A DNA stretch of 64,000 nt from Sulfuritalea sp. (GTDB lineage Bacteria; Pseudomonadota; Gammaproteobacteria; Burkholderiales; Rhodocyclaceae): positions 248,001-312,000 of the forward strand of contig JAMPYF010000001.1 of assembly GCA_023700805.1 (NCBI GenBank), in the 5' to 3' direction. Numbering within the stretch: position 1 is the first letter of the stretch; every line of letters begins with the position of its first letter. Shown one piece after another: positions 32,288 through 43,531 of this stretch. The notes under the pieces were generated by a model. It worked only from the letters and a program-made list of their open reading frames with translations, was not told where the DNA came from and ran no database searches. A program made the position numbers and the translations under genes.

Positions 32288-32670
32288 CCCGGTCCGGCAA
32301 CCGCCGGAGTTCAGACGGGGCAAGTTGGCGACTCCGATTGGATGCCCGCCATGGTGAAGAACCTCGAGCGGCGACTTCCGGGCGCGGGCACCAGTTCGGC
32401 CAAGGTGCGGGTAACTGGTCATTTGGACAACGGCGGTCTGGCAGATGGTGGCTTTCGGGAACCCACCTCAGAGGCAGCCCACGGCCATGAGCCGCTGCTC
32501 AAGAATGCTCCTCAAAGAGGACGTTGGCGCCCGGTCCGTATGATTGATGATTGATATGGAGACCGAGATCGGATAATCTCCCCGTCATTCAATACCTTAA
32601 TGGCATTTCCATCGTGCCTGTGTTATTAGCGATAATCCAGAGTTTCTGCGCCTAAATATTGGTTGAACTC
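32288..32670. other. Gene-free stretch with falling GC content
   Basis: No convincing gene. A 70-codon open frame at 32342-32554 lacks a ribosome-binding site and family features. From about 32540 on the sequence becomes AT-rich (GATTGATGATTGATATGG and further) and probably holds the promoter of the next, lower-GC gene. Confidence 0.6.
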
Positions 32671-33267
32671 ATGCTCACTGACAAGCAGCTCAACGATGCG
32701 AATGCCTACGGTGAATGGCTGCGTCTTGCTGTACACGAAAAGAGCTTGCCTGCGAACAACCGAGTACGGGCGGCGGGTTCATGTCTTGGCATTGCACAAG
32801 ATCATCATCACGCGATCATCGTGCTCCTTGACGCAAGACTTTATGCGTCTTGTTTTGCGCTTCTGCGAGTTGCTTTTGAGGCATACGTTCGCGGTGAGTG
32901 GCTTGCCTTGTGCGCGACAGATACTCAAGTTCAAAAATTCTGGAAAGGTTGGGAGCCACCGAAGATCGACAAACTGCTGGACGCGCTAGCGCAAAAGGAC
33001 GCGTTCCAAGTGGGACGACTTTCTCTAATCAAGAAGCGCAACTGGAAGGCGCTTTGTGGATATACCCATACCGGCGGCATCCATGTCCAGCGTTGGAACA
33101 CTTCTGACGGAATCCAAGCAAATTACTCTGTAGCAGAGCTCCTGGAGGTACTTCGGTTTGCCGACGTCATTGCCACACTCGCTGTGCTCGGCGTTCTATC
33201 CTTGGCGGATGACGCCGCAACCTCGGAGAAACTGTTGGAGCGGTTCAAGGCAAGGATGGAGGCATGA
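32671..33267 (+). CDS. DUF6988-like protein (possibly HEPN-like), horizontally acquired
   Basis: A 198-residue, mostly helical protein. The pattern HHHAIIVLLDARLYASCFALL-R-VAFEAYVRGEWL and LCGYTHTGGIHVQRWN resembles DUF6988 proteins, as recalled from that family. The gene is visibly lower in GC than its surroundings and uses AT-ending codons, indicating recent transfer. It has no partner gene. ATG 32671 was chosen over a TTG four codons upstream. A defence or stress role would be a guess. Confidence 0.7.
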   Translation: MLTDKQLNDANAYGEWLRLAVHEKSLPANNRVRAAGSCLGIAQDHHHAIIVLLDARLYASCFALLRVAFEAYVRGEWLALCATDTQVQKFWKGWEPPKIDKLLDALAQKDAFQVGRLSLIKKRNWKALCGYTHTGGIHVQRWNTSDGIQANYSVAELLEVLRFADVIATLAVLGVLSLADDAATSEKLLERFKARMEA

Positions 33268-33483
33268 GTTCTGGCCCCACATTTCTGAGCGACTGCTTTG
33301 CTGGACTGGCTAAGTCCGTTAAGGGCACGGAGAGTGAATAGCACTTTTCGATAAGCTGCCGCCCGGATTTGCCACCCCTGCATTTATTGCTGGTGAATTG
33401 TTGAACGACAGCAACAATGCGTATTGCCGCCGTACATCAATTCGTAAGTAAGAACTTCGGGATGCCGAAACAGACTGTCCCCG

Positions 33484-35766
33484 TCAACCGCCCAGAATGG
33501 GCAAGCCGGCCTTCTCGCTGAACGCGGGTGTCCGGCGCAGCAATCCCAGCACCACCTGCAAGGCCACGGATACGGCGCCGACGATGAACACCACATCGCC
33601 GAAAGTTCGCGCCCAGCGCAGTGTTTGCAGCAAGGGCTGCTGCATGAACTCTTCGCTGCGCGCGTACCAGAGGCCCTGGCTTACGCTGGCGTGAAACTGG
33701 ATGAAGCCGATCGGCAGCAGGCTGCTGAAGATCATCAGTGCCAGGCCGGCATTGAGCCCCCAGAACGCGGTTTTCATCAACCCCTGGTGCAAGCGGTATT
33801 GCGGCCGGATATAGCGCAGCACCAGCAGCGTGAAGCCCAGCGCAAGGAAACCATAGACCCCGAACAGCGCGGCGTGGGCGTGCACCGGCGTGGTATTCAG
33901 ACCCTGCAGGTAGAACAGCGCCAGCGGCGGGTTGATCATGAAGCCGAAGACGCCGGCACCCAGCATGTTCCAGAAGGATACGGCGACAAAGAACAGCAGC
34001 GGCCATTTGAGTTCCTCCATCCAGGCTGCCCGCGCCTTGAGCCGCCAGTTTTCCCAGGCATCGTGGCCCAAGACGATCAGCGGCACCACTTCCAGGGCGC
34101 TGAAGCTCGCCCCGACGGCCATCACCGCGGTCGTGGTGCCGGAAAAGTACAGGTGATGGAAGGTGCCGGGGATGCCGCCGAGCAGGTACAGCGAGGCTGA
34201 AGCCAGGCTGGCGGTCGTCGCCATGCGCCGCGATACCAGTCCCAGCGTGGCAAAGACGAAGGCCAGGGCGGTCGTCGCAAACACTTCGAAGAAGCCTTCG
34301 ACCCACAAATGCACCACCCACCAGCGCCAGTATTCCATCACCGTCAGGTGGGTGCGCTCGCCATAGAACAGGCCGGCGCCATAGAACAGACCGATCGCCA
34401 CCACGGACGAGGTGAGCAGCGCCAGCAGGTTCTTGTCGCCGCCCGGGCGCTTCAGGGTCGGCGCGATGCCGCGCAGCATCAGCACCAGCCAGAAGGCGAT
34501 GCCGGCGAATTTGCCGATCTGCCAGAGGCGGCCGAGATCGAGATATTCGTAACCCTGATGGCCGAGCCAGAAATTGAGGTGGGGCGGCATGATCTGCGCT
34601 ATGGCAAAGTAGTTGCCGATGAAGGAACCGGCCACCACCACGATCAGGGCCCAGAACAGGATGTCCACGCCAAGCTTCTGGTAGCGCGGGTCCTTGCCGC
34701 CATTGATCAGCGGCGCGAGGAACAGACCCGCGGCGAGGAATCCCGTGGCAATCCAGAACAATGCCGCCTGGATGTGCCAGGTGCGCACCAGCGCATAGGG
34801 AAACCACTGCGAGAGATCCACGCCGTAGAACTTCTGGCCTTCAACCGTGTAGTGCGCGGCGAAGCCGCCGATCATGACCTGGAACACGAACAGCGCCACG
34901 ATCAGGAATAGGTACTTGCCCAGCGAGCGCTGCGACGGCGTCAGCGCGAAGCTGCGCAGCGGATCCTGCGCAGCCGCGGCCGGCAGCGGCTCGTCGTGGC
35001 GGCGCAGGAAGGCCCAGGCCCACACCAGCAGGCCGACACCGGCCAGCAGCACCACGATGCTGGCGATCGACCAGACGATGTTTTCGGTACTCGGCTGGTT
35101 GCCGATCAGCGGTTCATGCGGCCAGTTGTTGGTGTAGGTGACCTGCTGGCCCGGACGCTCGGTGGCGGCCGCCCAGGCGGTCCAGAAGAAGAAGTGGGTC
35201 AGCTTCACCCGGCGCTCCGCGCTGGGCAGGGTGTTCTCCTTCATCGCATAGTGCTCGCGGCTCTTCTGCAGTTCGGGCGCGTCGGAGAACAGGCGCTGGT
35301 AGTAGTCGGCGGTTTGCGTCATGGCTTGCGCGCGTCGCGCAGAGACCCTCAGCACGTCGCTGGCCGGGTGCACCCGGTTGCCCCGGTATTCGAGTTTCAG
35401 TTCTTCCCGCAGTTCGGCCTGCGCTGAGGCGCCCAGCGCCGCATACGGCTTGCCGTAGCCAAGTTGTGCCGCGAGGTCGAGCCAGGCGCTCAGTTCCCGG
35501 TGCAGCCAGTCGGCGGTCCAGTCCGGGGCCTGGTAGGCGCCGTGGCCCCAGATCGAGCCCAGTTGCATGCCGCCGACCGATTGCCACGCCGTCTGACCGT
35601 CGAGGATATCGTCACGGGTGAACATCACCGCGCCGTCGCCAGCGACCACCTGCCCCGGTATGGGCGGCGCCTGCCGATAGACCTCGGTGCCGTAGTAGCC
35701 GAGCAGCGAGAAGGTGAGCGCCAGAACGGCGATCAGGATGAACCAGAGTTTGCGGTAGGAGCCCAT
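33484..35766 (-). CDS. norZ: Quinol-dependent nitric oxide reductase (qNor)
   Basis: A 760-residue single-subunit qNor that reduces 2 NO to N2O with electrons from quinol. An N-terminal NorC-like extracytoplasmic segment without a haem c motif (residues about 30-220) is followed by a 12-helix NorB domain. Metal ligands are intact: His in RTWHIQAALF for haem b, HLWVEGFFEVF (His and Glu for FeB), and the His pair in FHHLYFSG. The intact FeB ligands argue against nitric oxide dismutase. It stands alone with no regulator beside it, so NO detoxification or the last part of a split denitrification pathway is likely. Confidence 0.96.
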   Translation of the reverse strand: MGSYRKLWFILIAVLALTFSLLGYYGTEVYRQAPPIPGQVVAGDGAVMFTRDDILDGQTAWQSVGGMQLGSIWGHGAYQAPDWTADWLHRELSAWLDLAAQLGYGKPYAALGASAQAELREELKLEYRGNRVHPASDVLRVSARRAQAMTQTADYYQRLFSDAPELQKSREHYAMKENTLPSAERRVKLTHFFFWTAWAAATERPGQQVTYTNNWPHEPLIGNQPSTENIVWSIASIVVLLAGVGLLVWAWAFLRRHDEPLPAAAAQDPLRSFALTPSQRSLGKYLFLIVALFVFQVMIGGFAAHYTVEGQKFYGVDLSQWFPYALVRTWHIQAALFWIATGFLAAGLFLAPLINGGKDPRYQKLGVDILFWALIVVVAGSFIGNYFAIAQIMPPHLNFWLGHQGYEYLDLGRLWQIGKFAGIAFWLVLMLRGIAPTLKRPGGDKNLLALLTSSVVAIGLFYGAGLFYGERTHLTVMEYWRWWVVHLWVEGFFEVFATTALAFVFATLGLVSRRMATTASLASASLYLLGGIPGTFHHLYFSGTTTAVMAVGASFSALEVVPLIVLGHDAWENWRLKARAAWMEELKWPLLFFVAVSFWNMLGAGVFGFMINPPLALFYLQGLNTTPVHAHAALFGVYGFLALGFTLLVLRYIRPQYRLHQGLMKTAFWGLNAGLALMIFSSLLPIGFIQFHASVSQGLWYARSEEFMQQPLLQTLRWARTFGDVVFIVGAVSVALQVVLGLLRRTPAFSEKAGLPILGG

Positions 35767-36092
35767 GGTGCAGCACTCTCATTGGGTTGCGTTCAAGCGA
35801 CCCATCGGGGTCTGACGGCTCGGCGCATCACCGTTGGCGACGAGCCTATTCGCGCGCTGCGACCAATTCCGTGCGCTGGCACGCATTGCCCGGGTAGCCG
35901 ACAGGAAAGCCATCGCTGCGCGTCATCGCTTAACCCTCAAATGCGCGTCAGCGCACAGAGATCGGCAATACGTTCGCGTAGCTTGGCCGCGACTCTACGG
36001 ATTCTGCTGCGTTGCAGTCCTGCGCTGCGGTCAGTTGCGCGATTGCGCTATACGCAATCATTGATTCATTGAACCCCACAGGGAAGACCACT
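35767..36092. other. Divergent intergenic region between qNor and DUF305 genes
   Basis: This 326-base region holds the promoters of both divergent genes. No strong FNR-type box was found; TTGATTCATTGAA near 36060 matches only one half site. Nothing else is recognised. Confidence 0.5.
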
Positions 36093-36662
36093 ATGAACAC
36101 CTCACTACTCGTTGCCGCGATGATCGGCTGCACATTGTCAGTACCCGTTGTCTCTGCCCAGGAAACAAACCTGTCCGCCAGACCGGCGATGAGCATGGAC
36201 ATGGACAAGAAAATGCCCCGGATGCAGGAGAACATGAAAACGATGCAGCAGCAGATGGATCAGCTCCAGGCTACAAGCGACCCGACGCGACGCGAGAATC
36301 TGATGCAGCAGCACATGCAGACCATGCAGGAAAACATGATGACCATGCGCGGCATGGGCGGCATGATGATGCAGGGCTCGACCGGGCACGGCGCGATGCA
36401 GCACGGCGCAGCCGGGTCGGATGCAATGAAGCATTCGATGATGGCCGGAATCGACAGCATGCAAACCATGCCCATGTCCGGTGAAACCGACAAGGACTTC
36501 GCGATGATGATGAAGGCGCATCATCAGCAAGCCCTGGACATGGCGCAGGTGGAACTCGAGCACGGCAAGTCGCCGGCGATGAAGTCGATGGCACGCAAGA
36601 TCATTTCCGCGCAGAAGAAAGAGATTGCCCAGCTCGATCAGTGGCTCGGCAAACAGAAGTGA
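36093..36662 (+). CDS. Secreted Met-rich DUF305 protein
   Basis: A 189-residue periplasmic protein. The signal peptide ends VPVVSA before QET. The middle is packed with Met and His (MSMDMDKKMPRMQENMKTMQ, GMGGMMMQGSTGHGAMQHG), typical of copper or silver binding. The last 60 residues match DUF305 (DFAMMMKAHHQQALDMAQ, GKSPAMKSMARKIISAQKKE). Such proteins accompany copper homeostasis; no copper pump or sensor is adjacent here. The divergent qNor is not obviously related. Confidence 0.88.
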   Translation: MNTSLLVAAMIGCTLSVPVVSAQETNLSARPAMSMDMDKKMPRMQENMKTMQQQMDQLQATSDPTRRENLMQQHMQTMQENMMTMRGMGGMMMQGSTGHGAMQHGAAGSDAMKHSMMAGIDSMQTMPMSGETDKDFAMMMKAHHQQALDMAQVELEHGKSPAMKSMARKIISAQKKEIAQLDQWLGKQK

Positions 36663-36957
36663 TTTATCGAGCGGTGTGGCACGGCGATGCACCTCTGATG
36701 CCAAGGCCAACAACCGCAAAGGTCGACAAGCGCCCCTCCCTCACTCCTTCACGCGGCCCCTGACCGCAGCCCTCGGTGGGCCCCGCATGGCCCCCCGGCC
36801 GCCGTGGGCGCGAAGCCGTGCTTCGCGACGGCCCCACGCCGTGTCGCCAGCGCCAACTCTTGCCGCTCCTGTCCGGCAAGCAAACGTCTAACCGAAACGC
36901 CGCCTTTCCCCCGCCCCCAGAAGGGGCTATATTTCCTGCATAAGCAGTGGGGGAGGC
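36663..36957 (+). promoter_or_regulatory. Leader of the acyl-CoA synthetase cluster
   Basis: A 295-base gene-free leader. It contains the short motif copy D (36845-36866), a CCCCCGCCCCC/GGGG stretch and GGCTATATT (36925-36933), whose TATATT is the likely -10 box; the -35 is not clear. A G-rich ribosome-binding site (GGGGGAGG) precedes the ATG. The same layout recurs in degenerate form at 21077-21157. Confidence 0.5.
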
Positions 36958-38728
<1,771 letters not shown>

Positions 38729-38733
<5 letters not shown>

Positions 38734-38840
38734 GCGCCGCCCGCCGGGCCGTCCCGAGGGCGGCGCAGTCAATATCCCGGAGCCGCGCAGCGGCGAACGA
38801 CCGTCACCCCCGTCTGCCGGGCGGGGGCTGGGAGGTGGGC
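38729..38840 (-). repeat. Structured intra-operon repeat, copy 2 (inverted)
   Basis: The same element as copy 1 in opposite orientation. Hairpin 3 arms are GCGCCGCCC (38734-38742) and GGGCGGCGC (38758-38766), hairpin 2 GCCGC (38782-38786) and GCGGC (38790-38794), hairpin 1 CCCCCG (38807-38812) and CGGGGG (38822-38827). Every stem keeps pairing although the bases differ from copies 1 and 3. The stop codon of the synthetase lies in its edge, and the GGGAGG after hairpin 1 is the Shine-Dalgarno of the E1 alpha gene. Confidence 0.8.
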
Positions 38841-38844
38841 AGCC

Positions 38845-39861
38845 ATGACTGATCATCGCGCCCCACCGCCGCCCTCCGGCCCCGTGCCCTGGGACAAGGA
38901 TTTCGCGCTGCGCCTGCTGACCGACATGCTGCGCATCCGCCGCATGGAGGAAAAGTCGGCCGAGATGTACGGCGCGGGCAAGATCCGCGGCTTCCTCCAT
39001 CTCTACATCGGCGAGGAGGCGACGGGCGTCGGCGCGCTGCACGCCCTGTCGCCGGACGACAACATCGTCGCCACCTACCGCGAGCACGGCCACGCGCTGG
39101 TGCGCGGCATGGACATGGGCGCGATCATGGCCGAGATGTACGGCAAACGCGAAGGCTGCGCGCACGGCCGCGGCGGCTCGATGCACCTGTTCGACGCAGC
39201 AACGCGATTCTATGGCGGCAATGCCATCGTCGGCGGCGGCCTGCCGCTGGCGGTCGGCCTGGCGCTGGCGGCGAAGATGCGGCAGGAGCAGCGCGTCACC
39301 GCCTGTTTTTTCGGCGACGGCGCGGTGGCCGAAGGCGCCTTCCACGAATCGCTGAACCTTGCCGCGCTGTGGCGTCTGCCGGTGCTGTTCTGCTGCGAGA
39401 ACAATCTCTATGGCATGGGCACGGCGATCGAGCGCAGCGAATCGCAGACCGACCTCTGCCTCAAGGCGGCCTCCTACGGCATGCCGGCGCTGCGTGCCGA
39501 CGGCATGGACATCGTCGCGGTGCACGAGACGACGCGGCAGGCGGTGCGCACGCTGCGCGAAAGCGCGGGGCCGGTGTTCGTCGAATACCAGACCTATCGC
39601 TTCCGCGCCCATTCGATGTTCGACGCCGAGCTCTACCGGCAGAAGGCCGAGATCGAGGAATGGAAAACCCGCGGCCCGATCCACACCTTCAGCGCGCGAC
39701 TCAAGGCCGAGGGCAAGCTGACGGAAGAAGAATTCCTCGCGCTCGATGCCGCGGCCGATGCCGAGGTCGCCGCCGCGGTGGCCTTCGCCGAAGCGGGCAG
39801 CTGGGAGCCTGTGGCTGACTTGCTGAAGGATGTCCTTACTCCTGCGGAAGGCAAGCCATGA
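38845..39861 (+). CDS. 2-oxoacid dehydrogenase E1 component, alpha subunit
   Basis: A 338-residue TPP-dependent E1 alpha of the pyruvate/acetoin dehydrogenase type. The TPP/Mg motif is [20 protein letters not shown]-x(8)-[16 protein letters not shown] and [10 protein letters not shown] are the usual flanking signatures. It decarboxylates a 2-oxoacid and, with E1 beta, loads the acyl group on lipoyl-E2. It is coupled to the beta gene by an ATGA overlap. Pyruvate and acetoin cannot be separated by sequence alone. Confidence 0.93.
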   Translation: MTDHRAPPPPSGPVPWDKDFALRLLTDMLRIRRMEEKSAEMYGAGKIRGFLHLYIGEEATGVGALHALSPDDNIVATYREHGHALVRGMDMGAIMAEMYGKREGCAHGRGGSMHLFDAATRFYGGNAIVGGGLPLAVGLALAAKMRQEQRVTACFFGDGAVAEGAFHESLNLAALWRLPVLFCCENNLYGMGTAIERSESQTDLCLKAASYGMPALRADGMDIVAVHETTRQAVRTLRESAGPVFVEYQTYRFRAHSMFDAELYRQKAEIEEWKTRGPIHTFSARLKAEGKLTEEEFLALDAAADAEVAAAVAFAEAGSWEPVADLLKDVLTPAEGKP

Positions 39862-40832
39862 CGCGCACACTGAGCTACCGCGAAGCCATGCGCGAGGCCA
39901 TGCACGAAGCGCTGGCCAATGACCCGCGCGTGTTCCTGATGGGCGAGGACGTCGGCCGCTACGGCGGCACCTATGCGTTTTCCAAGGGCTTCCTCGACGA
40001 GTTCGGGCCCGAGCGCATCCGCGACACGCCGCTATCGGAACTCGGCTTCGTCGGCGCCGGCATCGGCGCGGCGCTGGGCGGCATGCGGCCGATCGTCGAG
40101 GTGATGACGGTGAATTTCAGCCTGCTGGCGCTGGACCAGATCGTGAATACGGCGGCCGCCCTGCGCCACATGTCGGGCGGCCAGTTCTCGGTTCCGCTGG
40201 TGATCCGCATGACCACCGGCGCCGGGCGCCAGCTGGCGGCCCAGCACTCGCACAGCCTGGAAGGCTGGTACGCCCACATTCCCGGCATCAAGGTGCTGGC
40301 GCCGGCCACCATCGAGGATGCGCGCGGCATGCTGGCGCCGGCGCTGGCCGACCCCGATCCGGTGGTGATCTTCGAGCATGCCGGGCTGTTCAACCTGGAA
40401 GGCGAACTGCCCGACGACTGGAGCGCCGACATCAGCTCGGCCAGGGTGCGGCGCGCGGGCAAGGACGTCGTCATCATCACCCACGGCGGCTCGCTGCCCA
40501 AGGCGCTGGCGGCGGCCGAAACGCTGGCCGGCGAAGGCATTGCCGCGGAAGTGCTGGACCTGCGCGTGCTGCGCCCGCTCGATGGCGCGGGCATCATGGC
40601 CGCGGTCGCCAAGTGCCGCCGCGCGGTAGTCGTCGACGAAGGCTGGAAGAGCGGCAGCCTCGCCGCCGAGGTCGTCGCGCGCATCATGGAAAACGCCTTC
40701 TACGAACTCGACGCGCCGGTGGTGCGGGTCTGTTCCGAGGAAGTGCCGATTCCCTATGCGAAACACCTCGAAGAAGCCGCGCTGCCGCAAGCGGAAAAGA
40801 TAGTCGCCGCCGTGAAAGGACTTTTCGCATGA
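39858..40832 (+). CDS. 2-oxoacid dehydrogenase E1 component, beta subunit
   Basis: A 324-residue E1 beta with [38 protein letters not shown] and VTVN... region conserved as [16 protein letters not shown], ending with the transketolase C-terminal domain ([12 protein letters not shown]). It forms the alpha2-beta2 E1 with the preceding gene product and shares ATGA overlaps with both neighbours, giving tight translational coupling through E2. Confidence 0.93.
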   Translation: MTRTLSYREAMREAMHEALANDPRVFLMGEDVGRYGGTYAFSKGFLDEFGPERIRDTPLSELGFVGAGIGAALGGMRPIVEVMTVNFSLLALDQIVNTAAALRHMSGGQFSVPLVIRMTTGAGRQLAAQHSHSLEGWYAHIPGIKVLAPATIEDARGMLAPALADPDPVVIFEHAGLFNLEGELPDDWSADISSARVRRAGKDVVIITHGGSLPKALAAAETLAGEGIAAEVLDLRVLRPLDGAGIMAAVAKCRRAVVVDEGWKSGSLAAEVVARIMENAFYELDAPVVRVCSEEVPIPYAKHLEEAALPQAEKIVAAVKGLFA

Positions 40833-42004
40833 TCCAATTCAAGCTCCCCGCGCTGGGTTCCGACATGGACGAGGGCACCCTGCTGGAATGGAAAGTTGGC
40901 GTTGGCGACACGGTGAAGAAGGGCCAGGTGGTGGCGATCGTCGACACCTCGAAGGCGGCCGTGGATATCGAAAGCTGGCAGGAAGGCACGGTGCACCAGT
41001 TGATCGCCGAGCCGGGACAGAAGATGCCGGTCGGCACCGTGATGGCGACCCTGCTCGAAGCCGGCGAGGCGGCTCCGGCAGGAGTTGGCGCTGGCGCTGC
41101 GGCGCCCGCCCCGGCGCCCCCAGCCACCCCCGCTGCGGCCCCCGCGCCGCGCCGCATGATCTCGCCGGCGGCACGCAAGCATGCGGCGGAAAAGGGCATA
41201 GACCTCGACCGCGTCACCGGCAGCGGACCGCATGGCGCGGTGACGCTCGACGATGTCGAACGCGCCGCGGCAGCCGCCGCGGTCACCGCGGAACCTCCGG
41301 CCGCGGCGCCCGGGCCGGGCAAACCGGTCGACCGCACGGCAGACATGCGCAGGACCATCGCCGCCGCCATGAGCCGCTCCAAGCGCGAGATTCCGCACTA
41401 CTACGTCGCCGAGGACATCCCGCTGGCGAAGGCGCTGGCCTGGCTGCAGGCGGCCAACGCCGCGCGGCCCATGGCTGAACGCCTGCTGCCGGCCGCGCTG
41501 CTGCTGAAGGCCGTGGCCCTGGGCTTGCAGCGCTATCCCGAGCTCAACGGCTACTGGCGCGATGGCGAGTTCCAGGCCGAGCAAGCCATCCATCTCGGCG
41601 TGGCGATTTCGCTGCGCCAGGGCGGGCTGATCGCGCCGGCGCTGCTCGATGCCGGGAGCAAGACGCTGACGCAGCTGATGCAGGAACTGACGGACCTGGT
41701 GAAGCGCACCCGCGCCGCGTCGCTGCGCAGTTCGGAAATGAGCCGGGCCACCGTCACCGTGACCAATCTCGGCGACCAGGGCTCGCAGGCCGTGTTCGGC
41801 GTGATCACGCCGCCGCAGGTGGCGCTGGTGGGATTCGGCCGCGTCGCCGAACGGCCGTGGGCCGAGGACGGCGGGCTCAAGGTGCTGCCGGTGGTGACGG
41901 CCAGCCTCGCCGCCGACCATCGCGTCTCCGACGGCCATCGCGGCGCGCTGTTCCTGCGCGAACTCAACGACCTGCTGCAAAGACCCGAGGAACTGGAGAA
42001 ATGA
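40829..42004 (+). CDS. Dihydrolipoamide acyltransferase (E2)
   Basis: A 391-residue E2 with one lipoyl domain (lipoyl Lys near residue 43 in [12 protein letters not shown]), an Ala/Pro linker, a peripheral-subunit-binding domain (about 103-140: [19 protein letters not shown]) and a catalytic domain ending in [14 protein letters not shown], where His is catalytic and the usual HRVxDG is kept. It passes the acyl group to CoA. No E3 gene is present, so a distant lipoamide dehydrogenase must serve the complex. Confidence 0.93.
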   Translation: MIQFKLPALGSDMDEGTLLEWKVGVGDTVKKGQVVAIVDTSKAAVDIESWQEGTVHQLIAEPGQKMPVGTVMATLLEAGEAAPAGVGAGAAAPAPAPPATPAAAPAPRRMISPAARKHAAEKGIDLDRVTGSGPHGAVTLDDVERAAAAAAVTAEPPAAAPGPGKPVDRTADMRRTIAAAMSRSKREIPHYYVAEDIPLAKALAWLQAANAARPMAERLLPAALLLKAVALGLQRYPELNGYWRDGEFQAEQAIHLGVAISLRQGGLIAPALLDAGSKTLTQLMQELTDLVKRTRAASLRSSEMSRATVTVTNLGDQGSQAVFGVITPPQVALVGFGRVAERPWAEDGGLKVLPVVTASLAADHRVSDGHRGALFLRELNDLLQRPEELEK

Positions 42005-42009
42005 CGACC

Positions 42010-42116
42010 TACCCCCCATCCCCCTTCCCCAGAAAGGGGGTGACAGCGGTTCGCGGCCTGATCGGCCGCTCCATCTTAATGACGGCGCCTCCTTGGGGCG
42101 GCCCGGCGGAGGCGCT
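42010..42116 (+). repeat. Structured intra-operon repeat, copy 3
   Basis: Same orientation as copy 1. Hairpin 1 is CCCCCTT (42020-42026) with AAGGGGG (42034-42040), hairpin 2 GCGGCC (42053-42058) with GGCCGC (42064-42069), hairpin 3 GCGCCTCC (42085-42092) with GGAGGCGC (42108-42115). The GGAGG of hairpin 3 is the Shine-Dalgarno of the acyl carrier protein gene, whose ATG follows four bases later, so pairing would occlude initiation. Confidence 0.85.
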
Positions 42117-42368
42117 ATGAACACATCCGAAATCCGCGCCGTGGCGCTGGCCACGCTGCTGTCCATTGCGCCCGAGGTCGAGGCCGACGAACTGCGCGGC
42201 GACCGCCCGCTGCGCAGCCAGGTGGATCTCGATTCGATGGACTGGCTGAATTTCCTGCTCGGACTCCACGAGAAACTCAAGGTGGAGATTCCCGAGGCCG
42301 ACTACGCGCGCCTGGTCACGCTCGACGACGTGGTCGCCTATCTGCAGCGCAAGCTGGCGGCGCAATGA
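42117..42368 (+). CDS. Acyl carrier protein
   Basis: An 83-residue acidic carrier protein. The phosphopantetheine site is DLDSMDWLNFLLGL, with Ser near residue 40. It is not in a fatty-acid synthesis cluster, so it is not the housekeeping AcpP. Directly after an E2 acyltransferase and in the same cluster as an acyl-CoA synthetase, it could accept acyl groups from either; that is inference. Its ribosome-binding site lies in repeat copy 3. Confidence 0.88.
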   Translation: MNTSEIRAVALATLLSIAPEVEADELRGDRPLRSQVDLDSMDWLNFLLGLHEKLKVEIPEADYARLVTLDDVVAYLQRKLAAQ

Positions 42369-42399
42369 ACCGCAGCCCTGCCTGCCGCCGATGCAAGCG

Positions 42400-42558
42400 C
42401 TAGCCGGTAGCCGAGCGCCTGACCGGCGGCCTGGCAGCCAGCCGGGAATACACCGCGTCGATGATTTCCGCTTCGCGCGGCGTCAGCGAGAAGAACCCGT
42501 AGCGACGCCAGGCGCGAATCGCGGCGCGAAGTTCCCCGAAAGACAATGGTGCGTTCAT
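42400..42558 (-). CDS. Small 52-residue protein, unknown
   Basis: A short antisense-oriented gene in the space between the carrier protein and the methyltransferase. A strong GCAGGAGGCAGGCC Shine-Dalgarno sits just before its ATG. The product (MNAPLSFGELRAAIRAWRRY at the start, then FFSLTPREAEIIDAVYSRL) is helical with no recognised domain. The ribosome-binding site is the main support; it may still be a chance open frame. Confidence 0.45.
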   Translation of the reverse strand: MNAPLSFGELRAAIRAWRRYGFFSLTPREAEIIDAVYSRLAARPPVRRSATG

Positions 42559-42731
42559 GGCCTGCCTCCTGCCGCATGCGTGCTGCTGGCTGGCCCGGTG
42601 ACCGGCCGGCAACGACATCCCGCAGTCTGGCATGGAAAGGCCGATTCCGAAGCCGCAAGAACCGGCGGAAAAGCGCGCGATATCGGCACCGTCCCCGGCG
42701 CCGCGCCGCGGCGCGCCGGCATGGACCGCAG

Positions 42732-43406
42732 ATGACGGACGAGCGCAGGCAGGACCTCGATCTCCTGCTCGATGAGATACGCGAGGAAATGCGCTGCACC
42801 CGCCACTACACCGGGCGCGCGGCGCTCGATCAACGGGTCGTCGCGGCGCTCGGCGCGGTGCCGCGCCATGCCTTCGTGCCGGACGAGCTACAATACGGCG
42901 CCTATGCCAATCGCCCCCTGCCGATCGGCCATGGGCAAACCATCTCGCAGCCCTACATCGTGGCCCTGATGACCGACCTGATCCGGCCCCGGGCCGACGA
43001 TGTGGTGCTGGAAATCGGCACCGGCTCGGGCTACCAGGCGGCGATCCTGTCGCGGCTGGTGAAGCAGGTTTATTCGATGGAAATCGTGGACGCGCTGGCG
43101 CTGCAAGCCGCCGCCCGCCTGCAGCGCCTGGGCTACGACAACGTCGAGGTGAGGGCCGGCAACGGCCGCCAGGGTTGGCCGCAGCATGCGCCTTACGATG
43201 CGATCCTGGTGACCGCCGCCGCGATGTCGATTCCCGCCGCGCTGATCGAGCAGCTCAAACCGGGCGGCAGCCTCGTCATCCCGCTCGGCGCCCAGCATGA
43301 CGCGCAGGACCTAGTGCTGGTAAGCAAGGACGCGGACGGACGCATCGAGAAAAGGAGCGTGCTGCCGGTAGTCTTCGTGCCCCTGACCGGGGCGCAGGAC
43401 CGCTGA
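42732..43406 (+). CDS. pcm: Protein-L-isoaspartate O-methyltransferase
   Basis: A 224-residue SAM-dependent methyltransferase that starts repair of isoaspartyl residues in aged proteins. It carries VPRHAFVPDELQYGAYANRPL, GHGQTISQPYIVALM and the SAM-binding motif VVLEIGTGSGYQAAILSRL, with LKPGGSLVIPLG near the end. The start is the ATG at 42732; the upstream in-frame extension is Arg-rich and lacks family features. Presence in a cluster with a Lon-like protease suggests protein upkeep during starvation. Confidence 0.94.
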   Translation: MTDERRQDLDLLLDEIREEMRCTRHYTGRAALDQRVVAALGAVPRHAFVPDELQYGAYANRPLPIGHGQTISQPYIVALMTDLIRPRADDVVLEIGTGSGYQAAILSRLVKQVYSMEIVDALALQAAARLQRLGYDNVEVRAGNGRQGWPQHAPYDAILVTAAAMSIPAALIEQLKPGGSLVIPLGAQHDAQDLVLVSKDADGRIEKRSVLPVVFVPLTGAQDR

Positions 43407-43531
43407 GCGGAGGCCCTTGACCTGCATCAGTTGACCGCGGCCCATGCAGGCGGATAGTGTCGAGAAACCGCGGCGGCATGCGCTGCGCCGGGGATGCATT
43501 CGAAGCGGATATTTGGAGAGGAGAAGCGACC

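Noticed and set aside
32342-32554. 70-codon gene between hydrolase and DUF6988-like gene
   Set aside because: No ribosome-binding site, no recognisable fold and an atypical composition.
33484-35766. Nitric oxide dismutase instead of qNor
   Set aside because: The FeB ligands (His and Glu in HLWVEGFF and the HH pair) are intact, whereas dismutases carry substitutions there.
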